13,298 nt of DNA. Origin: JAYFNU01 sp034933305 (GTDB taxonomy: Bacteria > Bacillota > Clostridia > Oscillospirales > Ruminococcaceae). Both the position numbers and the translations under genes were made by a program. Of the stretch, positions 1-6,562 are shown one piece after another. Each line of letters begins with the position of its first letter. The first letter of the stretch is position 1. The notes beneath the pieces were generated by a model, which was not told the origin of the DNA, searched no databases, and worked only from the letters and a program-made list of their open reading frames with translations. The stretch spans positions 1-13,298 of the forward strand of contig JAYFNU010000022.1 of assembly GCA_034933305.1 (NCBI GenBank), written 5' to 3'.

Positions 1-1
1 C

Positions 2-997
2 GGCCGCGTCGCGCGCTTTTTCTGCGACGGGCGCCGCGCCGACCGCACCCCCGGCGGGACCGACCCCCGCGCGCTGCTGCGCGCGGCCGTCGCGCGCGCG
101 CAAGGCATGGGCGTCCGCCTGGCGTTCGGCGCGGAGAGCGAATTTTACCTCTTCAGGACCGACGACGACGGCCGCCCGACCGACGCGCCGCTCGACGGCG
201 CGGGCTACATCGACGCCGCGCCCGACGACGCGGGCGAGAACGTGCGCCGCGAGATCTGCCTGACGCTCGGGCAGATGGGCATCGAGGTCGAGCGCTCCCA
301 CCACGAGGAGGGCCCCGGACAAAACGAGATCGACTTCCGCTTCTCCGACCCGATGAGCTGCGCGGACAACGTCGTCAGCTTCAGGGCCGCCGTCAGCTCC
401 GTCGCCGCGCGCAGCGGGCTGTACGCCTGCTTTTCGCCCAAGCCGCGCGCGCTCGACAGCGGCAGCGGCTTCCACATCAACATCTCGCTCGAGAAGGACG
501 GCGCCGACGCCGCCGCGCTGCGCGACGGCTTCATGGCCGGCGTGCTCGCGCGCATCTGTGAGATCACCGCGTTCCTCAACCCCGACGACGAATCCTACAG
601 GCGGCTCGGCGCGCACAAGGCGCCGCGGTATGTGACGTGGTCGCACGGAAACCGCTCGGCGCTCATCCGCGTGCCCTATACGACGGACGGCAGCGCCCGC
701 ATGGAGCTGCGCTCGCCCGACAGCCTCGCGTCGCCCTATCTCGCCTTTGCGCTGCTCATCCACGCCGGTCTCGACGGCGTCGAAGGGAAAATGCGCCCGC
801 CGGCGGAATTCGCGGGCAACGTATTTGCCGCGACGCCCGAGCAGCTCGCCGGCTGCGCGCAGCTGCCGTCGGGCTTTGCCGAGGCGCTGAGCCTCATGGC
901 GAAGAGCGGCTTCGTGTCGCGCGTGCTGCCGAAAAAGATCATCGAATGTTATCTTCTGAAGGGCGGACAGGACAAAGAAGCAAAGGGGTCGAGATAG
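2..997 (+). CDS. glnA: glutamine synthetase, type I (5' truncated by window edge)
   Basis: ATP-dependent ligation of ammonia to glutamate, giving glutamine, in the cytoplasm. The frame is open from base 2, so the ATG at 107 is internal: the 35 codons before it read ARFFCDG...RALLRAAVARAQ, which is the usual GS stretch preceding the catalytic domain. Counting from that internal Met, the metal-binding FGAESEFYLF motif is at about residues 7-16, HHEEGPGQNEID at 65-76, GSGFHINISL at 119-128, NRSALIRVP at 182-190, and the RMELRSPDSLASPYLAF segment at 198-214. These are the expected GlnA motifs in the expected order. About 331 residues are visible; GlnA is usually about 440, so roughly the first quarter lies upstream. 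The ANTAR gene starts one base after the stop, implying co-transcription and a shared nitrogen role. GS identity is secure; an ammonia-assimilating GS rather than a paralogue is likely but not proven. Confidence 0.93.
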   Translation, partial: GRVARFFCDGRRADRTPGGTDPRALLRAAVARAQGMGVRLAFGAESEFYLFRTDDDGRPTDAPLDGAGYIDAAPDDAGENVRREICLTLGQMGIEVERSHHEEGPGQNEIDFRFSDPMSCADNVVSFRAAVSSVAARSGLYACFSPKPRALDSGSGFHINISLEKDGADAAALRDGFMAGVLARICEITAFLNPDDESYRRLGAHKAPRYVTWSHGNRSALIRVPYTTDGSARMELRSPDSLASPYLAFALLIHAGLDGVEGKMRPPAEFAGNVFAATPEQLAGCAQLPSGFAEALSLMAKSGFVSRVLPKKIIECYLLKGGQDKEAKGSR

Positions 998-998
998 G

Positions 999-1583
999 AT
1001 GGGCGCAGACGAAAGACCGCTGCGGGTTTTCGTCGTGTGCTCGACCGACAACGGCGCCGCCGCGATCCGAAAGCTGCTCGCCGACGAGGGCGCGGGCGAG
1101 CCCGTGCTCGCGCGCAGCGGGGGAGAGGCGCGCCGTCTGCTGCTGAGCGAGGAATTTGACGCCGCGGTCGTCAACGCCCCGCTGTCGGACGAGTTCGGCG
1201 ACGCGCTGGCGCTGACGCTTTGCGCCGACGTCCAGTGCGAGACGCTGCTCATCGTGCGCAGCGAGCTCTTCGACGAGGTCACCGGGCGCGTCGAGGACGC
1301 CGGCGTGCTGACGGTGTCGAAGCCCGTCTCCCGCGCGCTGTTCCACCAGGCGTTCCGCCTCGCGCTCGCGAGCCGCCGCCGCGCGGACAGTCTCAAGCGC
1401 GAGAACCGCGAGCTGCTCACGCGCATCGACGAAATCAGGCTCGTGGAGCGGGCGAAATGGGCCCTCATCGCCGCGGGCATGACGGAGGCCGAGGCGCACC
1501 GGCGCATCGAAAAAACGGCCATGGACACCCGCGAGACGCGCGCGGACGTCGCGCGCTCGATCCTGCAGAAATACCACGCCTGA
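999..1583 (+). CDS. ANTAR-domain RNA-binding regulator with degenerate receiver domain
   Basis: A 194-residue protein. Residues 8-125 have a receiver-like fold, about 126-147 a charged coiled-coil linker, and 134-190 an ANTAR domain (VERAKWALIAAGMTEAEAHRRI, then AMDTRETRADVARSIL). ANTAR proteins bind paired hexaloop hairpins in nascent RNA and prevent intrinsic termination. The receiver looks unable to take a phosphate: the phosphoacceptor position reads FDAAVVN, with Asn59 where Asp is expected, and the usual acidic pair after strand 1 is Cys-Ser (14-15). The conserved Lys108 (SKP) remains. The start is set by AAAGGGG at 982-988 and by the GS stop ending at 997. The junction with GS suggests that it reports or controls nitrogen status. 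A candidate RNA target lies just downstream at 1651-1666. Family call secure; targets and signal are inferred. Confidence 0.9.
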   Translation: MGADERPLRVFVVCSTDNGAAAIRKLLADEGAGEPVLARSGGEARRLLLSEEFDAAVVNAPLSDEFGDALALTLCADVQCETLLIVRSELFDEVTGRVEDAGVLTVSKPVSRALFHQAFRLALASRRRADSLKRENRELLTRIDEIRLVERAKWALIAAGMTEAEAHRRIEKTAMDTRETRADVARSILQKYHA

Positions 1584-1610
1584 CAGAGCGCAAAAGACCC
1601 CGCGCGGGTA

Positions 1611-1639
1611 TTGCATTCCGCCCGGGGCTGTGCTATAAT
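1611..1639 (+). promoter_or_regulatory. SigA-type promoter for the amidotransferase operon
   Basis: TTGCAT at 1611-1616 and TATAAT at 1634-1639 are separated by 17 bases, and TG at 1631-1632 gives an extended -10. The predicted start is near 1646, which leaves a leader of about 100 bases before the ATG at 1747. It lies about 30 bases after the ANTAR stop, so the operon could also receive read-through from glnA and the ANTAR gene. Confidence 0.72.
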
Positions 1640-1650
1640 CCACAGGTCAG

Positions 1651-1666
1651 TTGACAAAGACGTCGA
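1651..1666 (+). promoter_or_regulatory. putative ANTAR-type hexaloop hairpin / antiterminator
   Basis: TTGAC (1651-1655) pairs with GTCGA (1662-1666), one pair being G-U, around the six-base loop AAAGAC. The loop has A at position 1 and G at position 4, the two bases that define ANTAR target loops. The 3' arm is also the base of the terminator stem starting at 1662, so the two structures exclude each other. I found no second A1/G4 hexaloop with a good stem upstream, although most known targets are paired; that is the main weakness. The nearby ANTAR gene makes this a sensible candidate. Confidence 0.45.
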
Positions 1667-1704
1667 CGGCAAGGGACATCTGTCCCCTGCCGCCGGCTTT
1701 TTTT
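1662..1704 (+). terminator. intrinsic terminator in the leader (putative attenuator)
   Basis: Bases 1662-1678 pair with 1681-1697 in a long stem with two A-C mismatches and one G-U pair. A tetraloop-sized apex lies at 1678-1681. Seven T follow directly at 1698-1704. It sits after the promoter and before the coding region, so it would stop the operon's own transcript unless overridden. The right arm (CCGCCGGC, 1690-1697) is also perfectly complementary to GCCGGCGG at 1725-1732, just before the ribosome binding site. The right arm therefore has an alternative partner as well. It could also end read-through from the ANTAR gene. Confidence 0.75.
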
Positions 1705-1715
1705 ATTGCAAAAGA

Positions 1716-1729
1716 CCGGCTTTTGCCGG
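1716..1729 (+). promoter_or_regulatory. small hairpin next to the ribosome binding site
   Basis: CCGGC (1716-1720) pairs with GCCGG (1725-1729) around TTTT. It ends six bases before the AAGGAG at 1735-1740. Its right arm overlaps the 1725-1732 segment that can instead pair with the terminator's 3' arm (1690-1697), so it may be one alternative state of the same leader. Its function is unknown. Confidence 0.35.
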
Positions 1730-1746
1730 CGGACAAGGAGAGAAAC

Positions 1747-3069
1747 ATGGAACCGCTCAAACGCTTTGTTGCGATCGACGAATCGAAGTATCTGCCCGGT
1801 TTGCAGCACCCCGAGGTCATGTACGGCCTGCCGCAGGAGGTGCGCTTTTGCAGCCGCTGCGTCATGAGCAACCAGAAGCCCAACTCCTGCTCGGAGTTCG
1901 AGCACACCATCCGCAGCAAGAAATACAGCATGCACATCGACGAGAAGGACGGCGTGTGCGACGCCTGCCGCGCGAACGACCAGAAGCGCGACGGCAACAT
2001 CGACTGGTCGCTGCGCGAAAAGGAGCTCATCGAGCTGTGCGACCGCTTCCGCAGGGCCGACGGCAGCTACGACTGCCTCGTGCCCGGCTCCGGCGGCAAG
2101 GACAGCTTTTACGCGAGCCACATGCTCAAATACAAGTACGGCATGCACCCGCTGACGGTGACCTGGGCGCCGCACATCTACACGCCGTGGGGCTTCGAGA
2201 ATTTCGAGGCCTGGATCCACGCCGGCTTCGACAATTATCTGTGCACCCCGAACGGCATGACGCACCGCCTGCTCACGCGCCTCGCGACGGAAAATCTGTT
2301 CCACCCCTTCCAGCCCTTCATCCTCGGCCAGAAACAGCTCGCGCCGAAGATGGCGGCGATGTTCAACATCCCGCTCGTCTTTTACGGCGAGAACGAGGCG
2401 GAATACGGCAACCCCATCGCCGACAACAAGTCTTCGCTGCGCGACCGCAGCTACTTCGCGACGAACGATAAGGATCACATCTACATCGGCGGCGTGCCCA
2501 TCCGGCAGCTCGAGGAGGACTTCGGCGTCGACCCGGCAGACCTCGCGATCTATCTGCCCGCGAGCGAGGACGAGATCGAGAAGCACCGCATCGAGGTGCA
2601 CTACCTCGGCTACTATCTCAAATGGCATCCGCAGGGCGCGTACTATTACGCCGTCGAGCACTCGGATTTCAAGCCGAGCCCCGAGCGCACCGTCGGCACA
2701 TACTCCAAGTACAACTCCATCGACGACAAGATCGACGACTTCTTTTATTACACGACGTGGATCAAATTCGGCGTCGGCCGCGCGAGCTACGACGCGTCGC
2801 AGGAGATCCGCAACGACGAGATCACGCGCGACGAGGGCGTGGCGCTCGTCAAGAAATTCGACGGGGAATACCCGCTGCGCTTTGCCGACGAGATCTTCAA
2901 ATATCTGTCCATCGACGAGAAGATCTTCCCGCAGGCGAGCCGCTGCTTTGAGCAGCCGCTGATGGACCGCGACTATTTCGACCATCTCGCCGACCGCTTC
3001 CGCTCACCGCACATCTGGATGAAGCAGGACGGCGTCTGGAAGCTGCGCCATACGGTGTTCGAGCCATGA
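1747..3069 (+). CDS. N-acetyl sugar amidotransferase (WbpG/PseA-like, PP-loop family)
   Basis: Family members use ATP and HisH/HisF-delivered ammonia to convert an N-acetyl group of a sugar into an acetamidino group. They act in the cytoplasm during surface-polysaccharide or nonulosonic acid synthesis. The 440-residue protein has CSRC (35-38) and CDAC (71-74), a probable zinc site. The ATP-pyrophosphatase P-loop GSGGKDS is at 114-120. An aromatic-rich substrate half follows (for example YTPWGF 145-150, YGENEAEYGNP about 213-223). The ATG at 1747 is chosen because AAGGAG at 1735-1740 precedes it by 6 bases; an in-frame ATG at 1651 lies almost at the transcription start and its extension would be encoded by the terminator hairpin. 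The hisF-like gene overlaps its stop by 4 bases. The protein seems somewhat longer than WbpG proteins as I remember them. Exact sugar unknown; no other sugar genes lie in view. Confidence 0.87.
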   Translation: MEPLKRFVAIDESKYLPGLQHPEVMYGLPQEVRFCSRCVMSNQKPNSCSEFEHTIRSKKYSMHIDEKDGVCDACRANDQKRDGNIDWSLREKELIELCDRFRRADGSYDCLVPGSGGKDSFYASHMLKYKYGMHPLTVTWAPHIYTPWGFENFEAWIHAGFDNYLCTPNGMTHRLLTRLATENLFHPFQPFILGQKQLAPKMAAMFNIPLVFYGENEAEYGNPIADNKSSLRDRSYFATNDKDHIYIGGVPIRQLEEDFGVDPADLAIYLPASEDEIEKHRIEVHYLGYYLKWHPQGAYYYAVEHSDFKPSPERTVGTYSKYNSIDDKIDDFFYYTTWIKFGVGRASYDASQEIRNDEITRDEGVALVKKFDGEYPLRFADEIFKYLSIDEKIFPQASRCFEQPLMDRDYFDHLADRFRSPHIWMKQDGVWKLRHTVFEP

Positions 3070-3821
3070 ACAGAATCCGTCTTGCGGCGCGCCTCGACGT
3101 CAAGAACAACTATCTCGTCAAGGGCATCCAGCTGGAGGGCCTGCGCAAGCTCGGCCATCCGAACGACTTCGCGCGCCGCTATTACGAAGCGGGCATCGAC
3201 GAGATCCTTTACATGGACATCGTCGCGAGCCTCTACAACCGCAACAGCCTCGGCGACATCGTGCGGCGCACGACGGACGACGTCTTCATCCCCATCACGG
3301 CGGGCGGCGGGCTGCGCTGCGTCGAGGACGTGCGCGCGATCCTGTCGTGCGGCGCGGACAAGGCGGCGATCAACACCGCGGCGCTGCGCGACCCGTCGCT
3401 CATCACCGCCGTCGCGAAGACCTTCGGCAGCCAGTGCATGGTGCTGTCCGTCGAAGCGAAGCGCACGCCCGCGGGCAATTACGAGTGCTATTACGACAAC
3501 GGGCGCGAGCACAGCGGCCGCGAGGTCGTCGCCTGGGTGCGCGAGGCGGTGTCGCGCGGCGCGGGCGAAGTGCTGCTCACGAGCGTCGACTGCGAGGGCA
3601 TGGGGCGCGGCATGGATCTGCCGCTCATCGAAGCGGTGTGCGCGGCCGTCGACGTGCCGGTGATCTGCTCGGGCGGCGCGGGGAGCGCGAAGGACGTCGC
3701 GGAAGCGGCGAAGCGCGGCGCGTCCGCGGTCGCGGTTGCGTCGATGCTCCATTACGAAAAGACCGACGTGCAGTCGCTCAAGAGCGCGCTGCGCGCCGCG
3801 GGCGTGGAGGTGCGGCGGTGA
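3066..3821 (+). CDS. hisF: HisF-type cyclase paralogue (HisF2-like partner of the amidotransferase)
   Basis: A (beta/alpha)8 barrel of 251 residues, the normal HisF length. In histidine synthesis HisF takes ammonia from HisH to form IGP and AICAR; in sugar clusters the paralogue channels ammonia to a WbpG-type enzyme. Asp11 (RLDVK) and Asp51 (YMDI) are kept. Residue 130 is Glu (LSVEAKR) where HisF has catalytic Asp, and the second acidic position of the DRDG motif is Glu177 (VDCEG). Phosphate-binding glycines are present (AGGGL about 79-83, SGGAG 202-206). ATG overlaps the previous stop (ATGA), and no clear Shine-Dalgarno is visible, so translation is probably coupled. With no other his gene in the window and the amidotransferase directly upstream, the sugar role is preferred. 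A true histidine enzyme is less likely but cannot be excluded. Confidence 0.85.
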   Translation: MNRIRLAARLDVKNNYLVKGIQLEGLRKLGHPNDFARRYYEAGIDEILYMDIVASLYNRNSLGDIVRRTTDDVFIPITAGGGLRCVEDVRAILSCGADKAAINTAALRDPSLITAVAKTFGSQCMVLSVEAKRTPAGNYECYYDNGREHSGREVVAWVREAVSRGAGEVLLTSVDCEGMGRGMDLPLIEAVCAAVDVPVICSGGAGSAKDVAEAAKRGASAVAVASMLHYEKTDVQSLKSALRAAGVEVRR

Positions 3822-4465
3822 AAACGGTCATCATCGATTACGGCCTGTCGAATCTGCTGAGCGTGCGCCGGGCGTTCGAATACTGCGGCGCCGACGCCGC
3901 GGTCAGCGGCGACCCCGCCGAGGTGCGGGGCGCCGATCTCCTTGTGCTGCCGGGCGTCGGCGCGTTCGCCGACGGCATGGAGGGACTGCGCCGGCGCGGA
4001 CTCGTCGGGCCGATCCTCGAAAAAGCGGCGGCGGGCACGCCGCTGCTGGGCATCTGCCTCGGCATGCAGATGCTGTTCGACGAGAGCGGCGAATTCGGCC
4101 GCCACGAAGGCCTCGGCCTCATCGCGGGCACCGTGGAGCGCATCCCCGAGGTCGACGCCGACGGCCGGCGCCAGACGGTGCCGCACATCGGCTGGAGCCC
4201 GCTCGAGCTGAGCGCCTGCGCCGGCGGCACGGCGCTGCGGTCGTTCCCGGCGGGCGGCGAGGTCTACTTCGTGCATTCCTTTGAAGCGAAGCCCGCGCGG
4301 GAGCAGGACTGCGCCGCGTGGTGCGTCTACGGTGGGCGCAGGGTCTGCGCCGCGGCGCGCAATGCGCGCGGCAATGTGCTCGGCTGCCAGTTCCATCCGG
4401 AGAAAAGCGGGGAGGCGGGCCTCGCGATCGTGCGTGAATTTTTAAGCGGAGGCGGGGAGAAATGA
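3818..4465 (+). CDS. hisH: HisH-type class I glutamine amidotransferase (HisH2-like)
   Basis: Hydrolyses glutamine and passes ammonia to the HisF-type partner. 215 residues, typical of HisH. The triad is visible: Cys80 in GICLGMQM, and His193 and Glu195 in CQFHPEKS. GVGAF (46-50) and YFVHSF (150-155) are the other family landmarks. The GTG start at 3818 overlaps the hisF-like stop by 4 bases, with GGAGG at 3806-3810 placed 7 bases upstream. A start further upstream would only translate out-of-frame hisF sequence. It overlaps pyrG by 4 bases (ATGA at 4462). Expected to form a glutaminase-channel complex with the preceding HisF-like protein and feed the amidotransferase. Glutaminase identity is firm; the acceptor pathway is inferred from neighbours. 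Confidence 0.88.
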   Translation: MKTVIIDYGLSNLLSVRRAFEYCGADAAVSGDPAEVRGADLLVLPGVGAFADGMEGLRRRGLVGPILEKAAAGTPLLGICLGMQMLFDESGEFGRHEGLGLIAGTVERIPEVDADGRRQTVPHIGWSPLELSACAGGTALRSFPAGGEVYFVHSFEAKPAREQDCAAWCVYGGRRVCAAARNARGNVLGCQFHPEKSGEAGLAIVREFLSGGGEK

Positions 4466-6108
4466 CGAAATATGTGTTTGTGACGGGCGGCGTGGTGTCG
4501 GGCCTCGGCAAGGGGATCACGGCGGCGTCGCTCGGGCGGCTGCTCAAGAGCCGCGGCGTCCATGTCGCGGCGCAGAAGCTCGATCCGTACATCAACGTCG
4601 ATCCCGGCACGATGAGCCCCTTCCAGCACGGCGAGGTCTTCGTGACGGACGACGGCGCCGAGACCGACCTCGACCTCGGCCACTATGAGCGCTTTATCGA
4701 CGAGGATCTCAACCGATATTCCAATCTGACGACGGGGGCCGTCTATTGGAACGTCCTCAACAAGGAGCGCCGCGGGGAGTATCTCGGCAAGACGGTGCAG
4801 GTCATCCCGCACATCACCGACGAGATCAAGCGCTTCATTTATAACGTCGGCGAGAAGACGGGCGCGCAGGTCGTCATCACCGAGATCGGCGGAACGGTCG
4901 GCGACATCGAGAGCCAGCCCTTCCTCGAGGCGATCCGGCAGGTGTCGCTCGAAGTCGGCAAGGAGAACTGCGTATTCATCCATGTGACGCTCGTGCCGTA
5001 TCTGCGCGGCTCGGGCGAGCACAAGTCGAAGCCGACGCAGCACTCGGTGCGCGAGCTGCGCGCGTGCGGCATCTCGCCGGACATCATCGTGCTGCGCTCC
5101 GACGAGCCCATCGACGGCGACATCGTCGACAAGATCTCGCTGTTCTGCAATGTCCGGCCCGACTGCGTCGTCAAGAACGAAACGCTCGACGAGCTCTACG
5201 AGGCGCCGCTCATGCTGCACCGCAACGGCCTCGACGACGTCGTGTGCCGGGCGCTGTCGCTGCAGACGGGGCCGTGCGATCTGTCCGACTGGCAGGCGAT
5301 GCTCGAGCGGGTGCGCAGCGCGCGCCGCGGCCCCGTCATCGGCATCGTCGGCAAATACGTGAAATTCCACGACGCCTATCTTTCGGTGTCGGAGGCGCTG
5401 CGCCACGCGGGCTACGAGCAGGGGCTGCACGTCCGCCTCGAGTGGGTCGACTCCGAGAACGTCCACAAGCACAACGCCGCGGAAAAGCTCGGCGGCCTCG
5501 ACGGCATCCTCGTCCCGGGCGGCTTCGGCGACCGGGGCATCGAGGGGATGATCAACACGGCGCGCTATGCCCGGGAAAACGGCGTCCCGTATTTCGGCAT
5601 CTGCCTCGGCATGCAGATCGCAGCCATCGAGTTCGCCCGCCACGCCCTCAATCTCGCGGGCGCCAATTCCCGGGAATTCGACGAGCTCGCGCGCGATCTC
5701 GTCATCGACTTCATGCCCGACCAGTACAGCGGCATCGCGAAGGGCGGGACGATGCGCCTCGGCGCGTACCCCTGCGCGGTAAAGCCGGGCACGCTGTTCG
5801 CGAAAGCCTACGGCGCCGACGAGGTCAGCGAGCGCCACCGCCACCGCTATGAGTTCAACAACAAATACCGCGCGGCCTTCGAGGCGGCGGGCATGACCGT
5901 CTGCGGCGAGTCGCCCGACGGCAACATCGTCGAGGCGCTCGAGCTCGCGGGACATCCCTTCTTCATCGGCTGTCAGTTCCATCCCGAATTCAAGAGCCGC
6001 CCCAACCGCGCCCACGCGCTGTTCAAAGCGTTCGTCTCGGCCGCGGCCTGCCGGCAGGCGCAGCGCGCGCCGAAGAAGGACGCCGCCGCGGACGGGGAAA
6101 AGGAGTAG
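4462..6108 (+). CDS. pyrG: CTP synthase
   Basis: ATP- and glutamine-dependent amination of UTP to CTP, the last step of pyrimidine nucleotide synthesis. 548 residues, full length. The N-terminal synthetase domain begins with the P-loop GGVVSGLGKGI (9-19), followed by QKLDPYINVDPGTMSP (38-53) and EIGGTVGDIES (141-151). The C-terminal glutaminase domain carries Cys381 (FGICLGMQ), His507 and Glu509 (CQFHPEF). A short charged tail after about 530 is variable in the family. The ATG overlaps the hisH-like stop by 4 bases, with GGGGAG just upstream. Being the last gene of the glutamine-dependent operon, it could supply CTP for CMP-activation of a sugar product, but it may simply be housekeeping pyrG placed under shared control. 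Confidence 0.97.
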   Translation: MTKYVFVTGGVVSGLGKGITAASLGRLLKSRGVHVAAQKLDPYINVDPGTMSPFQHGEVFVTDDGAETDLDLGHYERFIDEDLNRYSNLTTGAVYWNVLNKERRGEYLGKTVQVIPHITDEIKRFIYNVGEKTGAQVVITEIGGTVGDIESQPFLEAIRQVSLEVGKENCVFIHVTLVPYLRGSGEHKSKPTQHSVRELRACGISPDIIVLRSDEPIDGDIVDKISLFCNVRPDCVVKNETLDELYEAPLMLHRNGLDDVVCRALSLQTGPCDLSDWQAMLERVRSARRGPVIGIVGKYVKFHDAYLSVSEALRHAGYEQGLHVRLEWVDSENVHKHNAAEKLGGLDGILVPGGFGDRGIEGMINTARYARENGVPYFGICLGMQIAAIEFARHALNLAGANSREFDELARDLVIDFMPDQYSGIAKGGTMRLGAYPCAVKPGTLFAKAYGADEVSERHRHRYEFNNKYRAAFEAAGMTVCGESPDGNIVEALELAGHPFFIGCQFHPEFKSRPNRAHALFKAFVSAAACRQAQRAPKKDAAADGEKE

Positions 6109-6111
6109 AGC

Positions 6112-6144
6112 GGGCGCGCGGCCCCGCGGCCCTTGCTATTTTTT
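6112..6144 (+). terminator. possible terminator after pyrG
   Basis: GGGC (6112-6115) plus CGCG (6117-6120) can pair with CGCG (6125-6128) plus GCCC (6129-6132), leaving one bulged G. TTGCTATTTTTT follows at 6133-6144. The T stretch is interrupted and it overlaps the -35 of the next promoter, so efficiency is uncertain and some read-through is plausible. Confidence 0.45.
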
Positions 6145-6161
6145 GGGGCGCGTATTATAAT
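6133..6161 (+). promoter_or_regulatory. SigA-type promoter for the small membrane protein
   Basis: TTGCTA (6133-6138) and TATAAT (6156-6161) are 17 bases apart. The start would be near 6168, giving a leader of about 97 bases to the ATG at 6265. That leader contains a GC-rich hairpin around 6179-6198 (GCGGCGG / CCGCCGC) with no T tract. I recognise no riboswitch in it. Confidence 0.65.
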
Positions 6162-6264
6162 TTAAGGCCGGGACGGGCGGGCGGCGGTCCCCGCCGCGCA
6201 TCTGCCTTGCCGCTTCGGCCCGTTTGCCTGCGTCTGCAATGAATAAAATTCAGGAGATAACATC

Positions 6265-6441
6265 ATGAAGCTTTCCGCACCGAGATTTTTCACATTTCTG
6301 CTCAGCCTTCTGTTCGGCGTTGCCGCGATCCTGTGCATCTTCGGCGTCGTCGCGATCCCCGTCATCAGCACCTATCCGACCTATTTTCTGATGGGCGCCT
6401 ATGTCCTGCTGCTGCTGTCGGTGCTCTTCAAAGGGCTCTGA
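6265..6441 (+). CDS. small two-helix membrane protein, 58 residues
   Basis: Not assigned to a named family. The frame encodes 58 residues with two hydrophobic spans, about 8-34 and 40-55, joined by a short turn (PVISTYPTY), and a C-terminal KGL. This predicts a hairpin in the cytoplasmic membrane with little outside it. AGGAGA at 6252-6257, 7 bases before the ATG, is a good ribosome binding site. The gene is bracketed by its own promoter (6133-6161) and a strong terminator (6463-6526), which argues that this is a real monocistronic gene. I recall similar short two-helix proteins of unknown function from clostridia, but cannot check this here. It is not obviously tied to pyrG or to the transporter. 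Confidence 0.75.
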   Translation: MKLSAPRFFTFLLSLLFGVAAILCIFGVVAIPVISTYPTYFLMGAYVLLLLSVLFKGL

Positions 6442-6462
6442 GATCACATCGCTCAAAGATAA

Positions 6463-6526
6463 ACCGCGCCCCCCGGAACGGCCCGCATGCTGCATGCGCG
6501 GCGCCGTCCGGGGGCGCGGTTTTTTT
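6463..6526 (+). terminator. strong intrinsic terminator between convergent genes
   Basis: The ACCGCGCCCCCCGGAACGGC arm starting at 6463 pairs with the GCCGTCCGGGGGCGCGGT arm at 6503-6520. An inner palindromic hairpin (GCATG/CATGC) caps it, and seven T follow at 6520-6526. It ends the small membrane protein transcript. On the other strand the hairpin is followed only by TTTATCTTT, so it may also weakly end the liv operon, which stops at 6563. Confidence 0.88.
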
Positions 6527-6562
6527 CGGCGCGGCGGGCGCCGTATGCTTTTTCCGAAGGGA

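Noticed and set aside
1646..1746. T-box riboswitch or other known riboswitch in the amidotransferase leader
   Set aside because: The leader is only about 100 bases and I see no T-box consensus (TGGNACC-type) or long specifier stem; the terminator and small hairpins account for nearly all of it.
1651..1746. N-terminal extension of the amidotransferase from the in-frame ATG at 1651
   Set aside because: That ATG lies almost at the predicted transcription start and has no ribosome binding site. The added residues would be encoded by the terminator hairpin, while the ATG at 1747 has AAGGAG at ideal distance.
1633..2985. 450-codon open frame antisense to the amidotransferase
   Set aside because: Shadow of a gene with clear zinc and PP-loop motifs on the plus strand.
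3066..4465. Reading hisF and hisH as part of a histidine biosynthesis operon
   Set aside because: No other his gene is present, an N-acetyl sugar amidotransferase is directly coupled upstream, and the HisF-like protein has changed catalytic acids. Not fully excluded without the whole genome.
4327..6015. Very long open frame antisense to pyrG
   Set aside because: It lies opposite a fully conserved CTP synthase and has the Arg/Ala/Val/Asp-rich composition produced by GC-rich codon bias read on the other strand. No ribosome binding site or recognisable domain.
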